The notes beneath the pieces were generated by a model. The model ran no database searches. It was not told the DNA's origin and worked only from the letters and a program-made list of their open reading frames with translations. From assembly GCF_017488845.2 (NCBI RefSeq), contig NZ_CP083370.1, positions 2,480,001 through 2,544,000 of the forward strand: a DNA stretch of 64,000 bases, read 5' to 3'. This document shows positions 16,231 through 24,952 of the stretch, in pieces (position 1 is the first letter of the stretch; each line of letters starts with the position of its first letter). The DNA is from Ensifer canadensis (lineage in GTDB: Bacteria > Pseudomonadota > Alphaproteobacteria > Rhizobiales > Rhizobiaceae). A program made the translations under genes and the position numbers.

Positions 16231-17025
16231 ATGCAGCATGATGCCGCGCTTTCCCCCGTGCAAAGCTCGCTCTTTAGCGACAAGGCCGGTCCGGCGATCG
16301 CACATGGTTATTTCACCCGCCAAGGCGGCGTTTCCGAAGGCATCTATCGCGGACTGAATGTTGGTCTCGGCTCGAATGACGACAAGGAGCGGGTCGGTGA
16401 GAACCGCGCTCGTGTCAGCCGCTGGTTCGGCGCCGCTCCGGAACAGCTTGCCACCGTCCATCAGGTCCATTCCCCCGACGCCATCGTCGTGGACGCAAGC
16501 TACGACGGCAGCCGACCTACGGCCGACGCCCTGGTGACGGCGACGCCCGGCATCGTGCTTGGCGTTCTGTCGGCCGATTGCGGACCTATTCTGTTTGCCG
16601 ATGCCGACGCCGGTGTTATCGGCGCGACCCATGCCGGTTGGAAGGGCGCGCTCGGCGGCGTGCTCGAAAGCACGATCGAGGCGATGCTGACGCTCGGCGC
16701 CAGCCGCGAACGCATCGTCGCCTGTCTCGGACCTTCGATCAGCCGGCGCAACTACGAAGTCGGCGCCGAGTTCGTCGATCGGTTCCTGGCGACCGATGGC
16801 AGCTATGCGCAATTCTTCAACCCATCCGAACGCGACGGCCACGCCATGTTCGATCTGCCGGGCCTGACCATCGCACGCCTTACCGCAGCCGGCGTTACCG
16901 CCGAAAACCTCGACATCTGCACCTATGCAGACGAGGATCGCTTCTTCTCCTACCGCCGCACCACGCATCGGCAGGAGCCGGACTACGGCCGGCAGATATC
17001 CGCAATTTGCATACGGGAGACCTGA
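16231..17025 (+). CDS. pgeF: Peptidoglycan editing factor PgeF (purine-nucleoside-phosphorylase-like)
   Basis: The 265-residue member of the YfiH/LACC1 family retains the metal site residues His80 (TVHQVH), Cys117 (SADCGPI) and His134 (ATHAGWKG). These enzymes act as cytosolic editing factors that keep the muropeptide precursor pool correct, and several members have purine nucleoside activities. I placed the start at ATG 16231 (MQHDAALSP); the 61 upstream codons in frame show no homology and fall in a structured leader. The M24 homologue starts 2 bases after its stop. Confidence 0.92.
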   Translation: MQHDAALSPVQSSLFSDKAGPAIAHGYFTRQGGVSEGIYRGLNVGLGSNDDKERVGENRARVSRWFGAAPEQLATVHQVHSPDAIVVDASYDGSRPTADALVTATPGIVLGVLSADCGPILFADADAGVIGATHAGWKGALGGVLESTIEAMLTLGASRERIVACLGPSISRRNYEVGAEFVDRFLATDGSYAQFFNPSERDGHAMFDLPGLTIARLTAAGVTAENLDICTYADEDRFFSYRRTTHRQEPDYGRQISAICIRET

Positions 17026-17026
17026 C

Positions 17027-18178
17027 ATGGCGCTTCAATTTGCCCAGGAGGAATATGCCGCCCGCCTTGAGCGGCTGACCGCGAAGATGCGCGAAGACAA
17101 GCTCGACGCGGTTCTGCTCTTTGCCCAGGAAAGCATGTACTGGCTGACCGGCTACGACACCTTCGGCTACTGCTTCTTCCAGACGCTGGTGGTCAAGAAG
17201 GACGGTTCAATGGTGCTTTTGACGCGCTCGGCCGACCTGCGCCAGGCCCGTCACACCTCCAATATCGAGCGCATCGAGATCTGGGTCGACCGTGTCAACG
17301 CCGACCCGACGATGGACCTGAAGAACCTCTTGAGCGAAATGGACCTGCTCGGCAGCCGCATCGGCGTCGAATACGACACCCATGGCATGACCGGCCGCAC
17401 CGCACGCCTTGTCGACAACCAGCTTTCGACCTTCGGCGAGCTCGTCGATGCCTCGCTGCTCGTCAGCCGGCTGCGCCTGATCAAGAGCCCGGCCGAAATC
17501 GCCCATGTGGAAAAGGCCGCAAGCCTTGCCGATGACGCGCTCGACGCCGCGCTGCCGCTGATCGGCCCCGGCGGCAACGAAGCTGACATCCTTGCCGCGA
17601 TGCAGGGAGCGATCCTTGCCGGCGGCGGCGACTACCCCGCCAACGAGTTCATCATCGGGTCGGGCGCCGACGCGCTGCTCTGCCGCTACAAGGCCGGCCG
17701 CCGGTTGCTCGACAGCCAGGATCAGCTGACGCTGGAATGGGCGGGCGTCAGCGCCCATTATCACGCCGCCATGATGCGCACCGTCGTGATCGGCGAACCG
17801 ACCAACCGCCACCGCGAGCTTTACAGCGCCTGCCGTGAGACCATCCAGGCGATCGAGATGGTGCTGCGCCCCGGCAACACCTTCGGCACGGTCTTCGACG
17901 TGCACGCCAAGATCATGGACGAGCGCGGCCTGGCCCGGCACCGCTTGAACACCTGCGGTTATTCGCTGGGCGCGCGCTTCTCGCCGTCCTGGATGGAGCA
18001 CCAGATGTTCCATGTCGGCAACCCGCAGGAGATCGAGCCTGACATGTCGCTGTTCGTGCACATGATCATCATGGATTCCGACAGCGGCACGGCCATGACG
18101 CTCGGCCAGACCTACATCACAACCACCGATACGCCGCGTGCTCTTTCCCGTTATGGGCTGGACTTCATTTCTGCTTAG
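17027..18178 (+). CDS. M24-family (Xaa-Pro peptidase/creatinase-like) protein lacking metal ligands
   Basis: The 383-residue two-domain protein has a creatinase-like N-terminal domain (about 1-150) and a pita-bread C-terminal domain (about 160-383). Residues expected to bind the two metals are changed. The first Asp position reads TLEWAG, the second reads HAAMMRT, the GHGIG-type His region reads TCGYSLGARF, and both late Glu positions read FVHMIIM and MTLGQTYI. The protein is therefore probably not a metal-dependent aminopeptidase and may be creatinase-like or catalytically altered. It is cotranscribed with pgeF. Confidence 0.85.
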   Translation: MALQFAQEEYAARLERLTAKMREDKLDAVLLFAQESMYWLTGYDTFGYCFFQTLVVKKDGSMVLLTRSADLRQARHTSNIERIEIWVDRVNADPTMDLKNLLSEMDLLGSRIGVEYDTHGMTGRTARLVDNQLSTFGELVDASLLVSRLRLIKSPAEIAHVEKAASLADDALDAALPLIGPGGNEADILAAMQGAILAGGGDYPANEFIIGSGADALLCRYKAGRRLLDSQDQLTLEWAGVSAHYHAAMMRTVVIGEPTNRHRELYSACRETIQAIEMVLRPGNTFGTVFDVHAKIMDERGLARHRLNTCGYSLGARFSPSWMEHQMFHVGNPQEIEPDMSLFVHMIIMDSDSGTAMTLGQTYITTTDTPRALSRYGLDFISA

Positions 18179-18267
18179 GGAAATCCGCCTACACTCGCGC
18201 TGAAATGGCAGACAACAGGAGATGACTTCACAGAACTGCCGCGAAGGAAAGACGGACGGTTTGAACG

Positions 18268-19083
18268 ATGCGAAAGCTTATCACGCCCATCGCAAGCCTT
18301 GGCCTTGTAGCGGCCCTGGCAAGTTGTAACAGCACGGACGCGCTGATACCGCAGGTCGATGTCGGCGGCGGAACGTTCCGCTCGCCGCCGGTGACGCAGT
18401 CCGACCTCGAATCGATGTCGACGCAGACCGCCGTCGTTCCGGTGCAAAGCTCGCCGGTGCAGCGGACCCGGGCCTTCGCCTCCCAGCCGGCACCTGCCAG
18501 CATGCCGACGGAATATGCGACCGGCGACAGCACCTACACCGATCCCGCCGGCTCGCTTGAGGCGCAGGCAAGTCGCCTGGCTTCCGGTGTGGAACCGGTG
18601 CAGAACACGACGATGCTCGCCGAGCCGGCGCCTGTGGAAACATCCGAACCTGTTGCCGAAGAGGTTCAGCAGCAGCAGCCGGCCGTTGCCTCCGTGCCTT
18701 CCGCAAGCACGGCGACGAGCGGGACGATCCGCTTCCTGCCGATCATCGGCGCGCCTGTCGCCGCCGTCACGCCGCTGTCGAAACAGCTCGGCGCCGAGGC
18801 GCGCAGCCATGGCCTGACGATCAAGGGTTCGGCCGATGCCAGCAGCGAACATATCCTCAAGGGCTACTTCTCGGCCCTGAAGGACAATGGCAAGACCACG
18901 ATCGTCTACGTCTGGGATGTGCTCGACGGCAGCGGCAATCGGCTGCACCGCATTCAGGGGCAGGACTCAGTTGCCACTGTCGGTGCCGATCTCTGGGAGG
19001 GCATTCCGGCCGAAACCATGCAGGCAATCGCCACCAAAACCATCAGCGCCTACCTCGAATGGCGGCAATCCAGACCCGGTTGA
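18268..19083 (+). CDS. Hypothetical lipoprotein
   Basis: The 271-residue protein starts with a lipoprotein signal (MRKLITPIASLGLVAALASC, lipobox LASC, acylated Cys20). A long Ser/Thr/Pro/Gln-rich low-complexity region follows (about 50-150), then a folded C-terminal domain (about 155-271, FLPIIGAPVAAVTPLSKQLG..YVWDVLDGSGNRLHRIQG). The C-terminal part resembles uncharacterised rhizobial lipoproteins. The location is inner or outer membrane, facing the periplasm. It is not part of a recognisable pathway. Confidence 0.8.
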   Translation: MRKLITPIASLGLVAALASCNSTDALIPQVDVGGGTFRSPPVTQSDLESMSTQTAVVPVQSSPVQRTRAFASQPAPASMPTEYATGDSTYTDPAGSLEAQASRLASGVEPVQNTTMLAEPAPVETSEPVAEEVQQQQPAVASVPSASTATSGTIRFLPIIGAPVAAVTPLSKQLGAEARSHGLTIKGSADASSEHILKGYFSALKDNGKTTIVYVWDVLDGSGNRLHRIQGQDSVATVGADLWEGIPAETMQAIATKTISAYLEWRQSRPG

Positions 19084-19291
19084 TACAAAGTTTTTAGGAT
19101 AATGCGCTTCGCGGCGCAGCATTCCCCTTGCATTCAAGTTCAGTGTCGCTAAAAAGCGGCCGATCAGCTCTGAACGGCGGCCATCCGCAATGAATGTCCG
19201 CGATTGGAATGGCTCTCGGAATCTGCGCGGAAAATGCCGCTCCCGGAAATGAACCCGGACGGTAGCCGCGCCAGCTCAAGGCGGTCCGTCA

Positions 19292-20224
<933 letters not shown>

Positions 20225-20297
20225 GAGAGGCTCGGCCGCCCGCAAAAGCATCCGTCTTCGTCAAGCGGGATTTGGCGCCCATTTTCTGTCGTTCCTG

Positions 20298-20404
20298 AAA
20301 AGCGCGTTGCGTTTAGGCAGCCCTATGCAACGCGCTTCCAAGGCTCGATTTCACGCATGTCGTTGTCGCAAGACGGCTGTGCACTCTTGTGCGACATGCC
20401 TTAG
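20298..20404. repeat. RIME1-like repeat, reverse orientation
   Basis: CGCATGTCGTTGTCGCAA..CGGCTGTGCACT..GTGCGACATGC is the reverse complement of the element at 8646. An internal perfect hairpin AAGCGCGTTGC/GCAACGCGCTT lies at 20299-20336. Confidence 0.75.
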
Positions 20405-20512
20405 CGCATAATTCTTTCGTTAAATCGAAAACGGTCTAGCGAAAGAATTATGCAGTAAATCAAAGCGCTACAGCAATCTTTGCGCGTCTAGTTGGAGGCG
20501 CGGCGCTGTAGC
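20405..20512. repeat. RIME2-like palindromic repeat
   Basis: A perfect 14-bp inverted repeat GCATAATTCTTTCG/CGAAAGAATTATGC (20406-20453) encloses TTAAATCGAAAACGG. It is followed by a second palindrome, CTACAGC..GCTGTAG, at about 20467-20512. Related copies occur at 4482-4527 and 34737-34786. Confidence 0.75.
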
Positions 20513-20527
20513 AACGGCCCCCGAGAG

Positions 20528-20556
20528 TTGTCATCTTCCATCCCAAGGGGTAACAT
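20528..20556 (+). promoter_or_regulatory. Candidate sigma70 promoter of a small RNA
   Basis: TTGTCA (20528-20533), exactly 17 bases, then TAACAT (20551-20556) resembles a rhizobial housekeeping promoter. The predicted transcript start is near 20563. Confidence 0.45.
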
Positions 20557-20562
20557 CTGCCC

Positions 20563-20637
20563 GCTGTTGCTGACACCTTTCTCTGCAGACAGCATTGTTC
20601 ATCAATGACGTGCTTCTGATCGAACAGAAGCCTTTTT
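20563..20637 (+). ncRNA. Candidate small RNA downstream of prs
   Basis: A promoter-like pair and an intrinsic terminator (GCTTCTG/CAGAAGC stem, 20612-20631, followed by CTTTTT) define a roughly 75-base unit. It has no reading frame and lies almost 400 bases after the prs stop. I cannot assign a known RNA family. Existence and boundaries are inferred from these two signals only. Confidence 0.4.
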
Positions 20638-20740
20638 GATTCTTAGAAGAACATAATCGGAACGTTACTTCCATGCAGCGCCACGCAAATGGCGGCTCCC
20701 CGATCTATCCCGATCACCCCGGATAATTTTGGAGGAAAAG

Positions 20741-20980
20741 ATGAGTAACTGTACGCTAACCCTCATTCTTGCAGGCGGCCTCGCCTTGTCTGGTTGCCAA
20801 TCTGCTACGTACTCTCGGACGAGCACCGGCGATTTCGGCTGCCTTGCCGGGACCGTCAGCGGCGCAATCCTTGGCGGGTTCGCCGGCTCGGCCATCGGCG
20901 CAGGCACCGGTCAGCTCTGGGCTGTCGGCGGCGGCGCCACCCTTGGCGGTGCGGTTGGTAATGCCTTGACTTGCCGCTGA
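20741..20980 (+). CDS. Small glycine-zipper lipoprotein
   Basis: The 79-residue protein begins with a lipoprotein signal (MSNCTLTLILAGGLALSGC, lipobox LSGC). It contains a glycine-zipper core GAILGGFAGSAIGAGTGQ..GGGATLGGAVGNAL, like small Rickettsia 17-kDa-type surface antigens. It is probably outer-membrane anchored. The start at 20741 is set by a strong GGAGGAAAAG ribosome-binding site. A small EF-hand gene starts 17 bases after its stop. Confidence 0.75.
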   Translation: MSNCTLTLILAGGLALSGCQSATYSRTSTGDFGCLAGTVSGAILGGFAGSAIGAGTGQLWAVGGGATLGGAVGNALTCR

Positions 20981-20997
20981 TTGCGAAAGGCTACGAG

Positions 20998-21351
20998 ATG
21001 CGAAAAGTGACTCTCCTTATGGCATCCGTGCTTTGCCAGTTCGCTCCGGTCGCCGCACAGGATAAGCCTGCGGCGATGTATCAGGGGCAAATGGATCGGC
21101 TCGACCGCGACGGCGACGGCGTGATCAGCCGGTCCGAATATCAGGCCTTCATGACAACGGCTTTCGCAAATCTGGACAAGAACAAGGACGGCACTCTAAG
21201 CGCCGACGAGGTAGCGCCTGTCCTTAACGCCCAACAGTTTGCCGCCATCAACGTGAACCGCGACGGCAAGATCACCCAAAGCGAGTTCCTGAACAGCGTG
21301 ATGGCCGATTTCAAGGCGGCCGACCGCGGCGGCGACGGCAGTCTGCAGTAG
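20998..21351 (+). CDS. EF-hand calcium-binding secreted protein
   Basis: The 117-residue protein has a signal peptide (MRKVTLLMASVLCQFAPVAA) and canonical EF-hand loops DRDGDGVISRSE and DKNKDGTLSADE. A third, shorter loop NRDGKITQSE and a final partial loop DRGGDGSLQ are cut by the stop codon. It is probably periplasmic and binds Ca2+. It starts 17 bases after the glycine-zipper lipoprotein gene, so they may be cotranscribed. Confidence 0.85.
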   Translation: MRKVTLLMASVLCQFAPVAAQDKPAAMYQGQMDRLDRDGDGVISRSEYQAFMTTAFANLDKNKDGTLSADEVAPVLNAQQFAAINVNRDGKITQSEFLNSVMADFKAADRGGDGSLQ

Positions 21352-21436
21352 AACGCGCGCGGATCGGACGAAAAACGGTCGCGAAGGCAGCGCAACAGAG
21401 GACACGGCTGTCAGCTCACGCTGGCGGAAGTAGCGG

Positions 21437-21829
21437 TCATGCGCCGGCGCTTGTCGCCGTGGCTGTGGCCGCCAGCGGGCAGGCCTCGCCACCACCGAAG
21501 AGGCGCGAACGCGTCAGGAAGCGTCGCTCGCGACCATTGTCGAGCGAGAACATCCCGCCCCTGCCCGGCACCACGTCGATGATCAACTGCGTATGCTTCC
21601 AGACTTCGAACTGGCTGGCGCTGATATAGACGGGAACGCCGCCAATCTCGCCGAGCTTCACGTCATTGTCGCCGACGATGTAGTCGTCGGCGGGATAACA
21701 CATCGGCGACGAGCCGTCGCAGCAGCCACCCGATTGATGGAACAGGATGTCGGGATGATCGCGCCTGATCTCGGCGATGAACTCGAGCGCCGCGTCGGTC
21801 GCCAGCACGCGCGGTTCGGTGGTGGTCAT
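21437..21829 (-). CDS. DUF779 domain-containing protein
   Basis: The 130-residue protein has the DUF779 pattern FHQSGGCCDGSSPMCY then VYISASQFEVWKHTQLIIDVVPGRGGMFSLDNG..ERRFLTRSR. The vicinal cysteines suggest metal or redox chemistry, but no activity is established. DUF779 genes commonly accompany acetaldehyde-dehydrogenase genes, as here (adh at 22029). The ATG at 21829 follows an excellent AAGGAGG. The longer frame runs into a RIME element and is discarded. Confidence 0.88.
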   Translation of the reverse strand: MTTTEPRVLATDAALEFIAEIRRDHPDILFHQSGGCCDGSSPMCYPADDYIVGDNDVKLGEIGGVPVYISASQFEVWKHTQLIIDVVPGRGGMFSLDNGRERRFLTRSRLFGGGEACPLAATATATSAGA

Positions 21830-21845
21830 GTTGAGCCTCCTTGCG

Positions 21846-21926
21846 CATGTCGCGCAAAAGTGTGCAGCGGTTTTGCTATGACGATATGCGCGAATCAAGC
21901 GCCTTGAAACAAGCGCCGCGCCTTGC
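21846..21926. repeat. RIME1-like repeat in the aldehyde dehydrogenase-DUF779 gap
   Basis: GCATGTCGCGCAAAAGTGTGCAGCGGTTTTG..CGATATGCGCG matches the element at 8646. It sits just upstream of the DUF779 ribosome-binding site, inside the probable operon. Confidence 0.75.
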
Positions 21927-21991
21927 GTTTTCAAAGTCGGGGTGGACCGAGGGCGAGAGCTGGAGAAGAGCCCTCGGCCACACCTGGGAGG

Positions 21992-22013
21992 CCCTCTCCC
22001 ATAGGGGAGAGGG
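21992..22013. repeat. REP-like hairpin CCCTCTCCC/GGGAGAGGG
   Basis: A perfect 9-bp inverted repeat with a 4-base loop lies 15 bases after the aldehyde dehydrogenase stop codon. No T-run is seen, so it may stabilise an mRNA 3' end rather than terminate. Confidence 0.55.
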
Positions 22014-22028
22014 AACGATGGCGAAGCC

Positions 22029-23543
22029 TCAGAAGCAGCCGAGCGCCTTCGGGCTGTAGCTCACCAGCATGTTCTTGGTCTGCTGGTAATGGTCGAGCAT
22101 CATCTTGTGGGTCTCGCGACCGATGCCCGATTGCTTGTAGCCGCCGAAGGCCGCATGGGCCGGATAGGCATGGTAGCAATTGGTCCACACCCGGCCCGCC
22201 TGGATCTCGCGGCCGAAGCGGTAGCAACGGTTGGCGTCACGGCTCCAGACCCCGGCGCCAAGGCCGTAGAGCGTATCGTTGGCGATCTCCAGCGCTTCCG
22301 CTTCGGTCTTGAAGGTGGTGACGGACACCACCGGCCCGAAGATCTCTTCCTGGAACACCCGCATCTTGTTGTGCCCGCGGAAGACGGTCGGCTTGACGTA
22401 GAAGCCTTCCGCCAGCTCGCCTTCGAGCACGTTGCGGCCGCCGCCGGTCAACACCTCAGCGCCCTCCTGCCTGCCGATGTCGATATAGGAGAGGATCTTT
22501 TCGAGCTGCTCGCTCGACGCCTGCGCGCCGATCATCGTGGCGCTGTCGAGCGGGTTGCCCTGTCGGATCGCCTCGACACGCTTCAACGCCCGCTCCATGA
22601 AGCGATCATAGATGCTTTCCTGGACCAGGGCGCGGCTCGGGCAGGTGCAGACTTCGCCCTGGTTGAGCGCGAACATCGCGAAACCTTCGAGCGCCTTGTC
22701 GAAATAGTCGTCGTCCTCGGCCAGCACGTCGGCGAAGAAGATGTTCGGCGACTTGCCGCCAAGCTCGAGCGTGACCGGAATGAGGTTCTGGCTGGCATAT
22801 TGCATGATCAGCCGCCCGGTTGTCGTCTCGCCGGTAAAGGCGATCTTGGCGATGCGCGGGCTGGTGGCCAGCGGCTTGCCGGCTTCAAGACCGAAACCGT
22901 TGACGATGTTGAGCACGCCGGCCGGCAACAGGTCGCCGACGAGGTCTGCCCAGACCAGGATCGAGGCCGGCGTCTGCTCGGCCGGCTTCAGCACCACGCA
23001 ATTGCCAGCGGCCAGCGCCGGCGCGAGTTTCCATGCGGCCATCAGGATCGGGAAGTTCCAGGGGATGATCTGGCCGACGACGCCGAGCGGCTCGTGAAAA
23101 TGATAGGCAACCGTGTCGTGGTCGATCTCGCCGATAGAACCTTCCTGGGCGCGGATGCAGGCGGCGAAATAGCGGAAATGATCGATCGCCAGCGGAATGT
23201 CGGCGGCCATGGTTTCGCGGATCGGCTTGCCGTTGTCGAAGGTCTCGGCGCGCGCCAGAAGCTCCAGATTGTCTTCCATGCGGCTGGCGATCTTCATCAG
23301 GATGTTCGACCGCTCCGCAGCCGACGTGCGCGCCCACTTCTCGCGGACGGCATGGGCAGCGTCGAGCGCAAGCTCGATGTCGGCCGCATCCGAGCGCGCG
23401 ACCTGGCACAGCACGCCGCCGGTCACCGGCGTCGTATTGTCGAAATAGCGCCCGGCCACCGGCTCGCGCCATTCACCGCCGATGAAGTTGCCGTATTTCT
23501 GCTTGAACGGGCTCTCGACGATCTTCTGATGCAACATGTTCAT
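22029..23543 (-). CDS. Aldehyde dehydrogenase (acetaldehyde dehydrogenase, ExaC/AcoD type)
   Basis: The 504-residue NAD-dependent dehydrogenase has the conserved LELGGKSPN segment with the catalytic glutamate, the nucleophilic cysteine in [14 protein letters not shown], the [18 protein letters not shown] segment, and [10 protein letters not shown]. It most likely oxidises acetaldehyde or another short aldehyde to the acid in the cytoplasm. The DUF779 partner and AcoR-like regulator support a role in alcohol or acetoin use. GGGAGGA precedes the ATG. Confidence 0.93.
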   Translation of the reverse strand: MNMLHQKIVESPFKQKYGNFIGGEWREPVAGRYFDNTTPVTGGVLCQVARSDAADIELALDAAHAVREKWARTSAAERSNILMKIASRMEDNLELLARAETFDNGKPIRETMAADIPLAIDHFRYFAACIRAQEGSIGEIDHDTVAYHFHEPLGVVGQIIPWNFPILMAAWKLAPALAAGNCVVLKPAEQTPASILVWADLVGDLLPAGVLNIVNGFGLEAGKPLATSPRIAKIAFTGETTTGRLIMQYASQNLIPVTLELGGKSPNIFFADVLAEDDDYFDKALEGFAMFALNQGEVCTCPSRALVQESIYDRFMERALKRVEAIRQGNPLDSATMIGAQASSEQLEKILSYIDIGRQEGAEVLTGGGRNVLEGELAEGFYVKPTVFRGHNKMRVFQEEIFGPVVSVTTFKTEAEALEIANDTLYGLGAGVWSRDANRCYRFGREIQAGRVWTNCYHAYPAHAAFGGYKQSGIGRETHKMMLDHYQQTKNMLVSYSPKALGCF

Positions 23544-23635
23544 TCCTCCCTGTGAACAGCAACCAAAGCTGTGAGAGGAAGGTGAAGCCGAACGTGCGTG
23601 TTCGATAGTGAGGCACGATCGCCAGCGACGCGATC

Positions 23636-23653
23636 TGTTTCAGATGTGAGACA
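23636..23653. promoter_or_regulatory. Inverted repeat upstream of aldehyde dehydrogenase gene
   Basis: TGTTTCA-GATG-TGAGACA is a near-perfect dyad about 95-110 bases upstream of the aldehyde dehydrogenase start. It is a candidate site for the Fis-type HTH regulator encoded next door. I find no -24/-12 promoter between it and the gene. Confidence 0.45.
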
Positions 23654-23721
23654 CCTGGGCTGAGGTCAGCGTGCTGCAGCGCAATAAGCGGCGCGTTGAT
23701 GAGTGATTCGAGCCGCTTCCG

Positions 23722-23781
23722 CCCCTCATCCCCCTGCCGGGACCTTCTCCCCGCCAGCGGGGAGAGGGTTAGGATGAGGGG
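23722..23781. repeat. REP-like palindrome CCCCTCATCC/GGATGAGGGG
   Basis: Ten-base outer arms (23722-23731 and 23772-23781) enclose an inner CTCCCCGC/GCGGGGAG hairpin. Similar palindromes are common between alphaproteobacterial genes. It lies 24 bases after the regulator stop codon. Confidence 0.7.
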
Positions 23782-23804
23782 GCAGCCTCAGATGAGGTAA
23801 AAGT

Positions 23805-24761
23805 TCAGTTAACCGAAAGCCGTTTCATCTTGCGATAAAGCGTGGCGCGGCTGATGCCGAGCAGTTCGGCTGCCATCGACACATTGCCATTGGCGCGCGA
23901 CAGCACGCGCCGAAGCGCGGCCCGCTCGGCATCGGGAAGCTCGCTCCCGTCGCCGGACGGATCCTCCTTGAGAAGATCGGATGCCGGAATGCCCGAGGCG
24001 ATGCGTTTGTCGTCGAGTCCGAGCCATTGCCGCGCCGCGCGTGTCGCGCCCTTGACGAGGTCGTCGCGATCGACAGCCAGAAGTGCCGGCCCTGCCCGGT
24101 CGATCGGCACGAGCACGATCCGCGATCCGGCAAAGGCTCGACGGAAGAGCCCCGCCTCGATACGCGCGGCCGCATCGCGCACGGCCTGTGACAAAAGCGA
24201 GACGGTGATCTCCGACGCATCATCGCGGCAGGTGGAGATGTCGATCGCCGCCGCCAGCCGGCCGAGGTGATCGCGGATCGGCGCGGTCGTGCAGCTAAGC
24301 CCGATATTGCTGCTGAGGAAATGCTGATCACGCTGGATAATGACGGCGCGCTCGTCGGCGATCGCCGTGCCGATGCCGTTGGTGCCGACGCTGGCCTCGC
24401 TCCAGATAGTTCCTGACCACAGTCCGACATCGCGGAAATCCGCATCGTCACCGACCGCACCACGCCGCTCCAGCGCCACGCCCTTGTCGTCGGTCAGAAG
24501 CAGGCAGCAGCCGGCCTTGCCGACCGTCGCAAACAGCCGGTCGAGTTCGCCGCCCGCCTCGGCGATCAGTTCGGCCGATCGCTGCCGCGCCAATCGGAAC
24601 TCGCTATCGGAAAGTCGAACCGGTGTGCGCCGATCCTCAGGTGCCAGGCCATGGAGCGTCATGCAGCGGCGCCAGGATGCGGCCACCGGCGAGCTTGCAG
24701 CCGCCGAGGACCGGTGCGCAACCTGATAGACGTATTCCGTATGATCCCTGACGGCAGGCAT
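23805..24761 (-). CDS. AcoR-like regulator: GAF domain plus Fis HTH, no AAA+ domain
   Basis: The 318-residue protein has the AcoR-type N-terminal sensory region with a GAF-like domain (LLLTDDKGVALERRG.., GTIWSEASVGTNGIGTAI, SCTTAPIRDHLGRLAAAIDIS). It ends in a Fis-type helix-turn-helix (AALRRVLSRANGNVSMAAELLGISRATLYRKM). The sigma54-interacting AAA+ domain, with Walker motifs and GAFTGA, is absent. The start at 24761 is fixed by GGGAGGAAA. It lies upstream of, and on the same strand as, the aldehyde dehydrogenase gene, its probable target. Confidence 0.87.
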   Translation of the reverse strand: MPAVRDHTEYVYQVAHRSSAAASSPVAASWRRCMTLHGLAPEDRRTPVRLSDSEFRLARQRSAELIAEAGGELDRLFATVGKAGCCLLLTDDKGVALERRGAVGDDADFRDVGLWSGTIWSEASVGTNGIGTAIADERAVIIQRDQHFLSSNIGLSCTTAPIRDHLGRLAAAIDISTCRDDASEITVSLLSQAVRDAAARIEAGLFRRAFAGSRIVLVPIDRAGPALLAVDRDDLVKGATRAARQWLGLDDKRIASGIPASDLLKEDPSGDGSELPDAERAALRRVLSRANGNVSMAAELLGISRATLYRKMKRLSVN

Positions 24762-24952
24762 CGGTTTCCTCCCTGCAAGCCACGTCCGGCAACGCAAGTC
24801 CCACCCGATCTCCCAAACGGCTGAGCCTGCTTTGGCCATACTATAGGCATCGATTGGATGAGAGGTCCAGCAAGACGAAGGTCCACCTTCATGCCCGCAT
24901 CAGCGCGTTTGATGCGTTCATCACGCCGGCGGTATCGACACGCCGGCGGAAT

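Noticed and set aside
21840..21934. Longer start for the DUF779 gene
   Set aside because: The extension runs through a RIME element; ATG 21829 has a strong ribosome-binding site.
22089..23555. Plus-strand frame (488 codons) over the aldehyde dehydrogenase gene
   Set aside because: It is a shadow of a well-conserved minus-strand enzyme.
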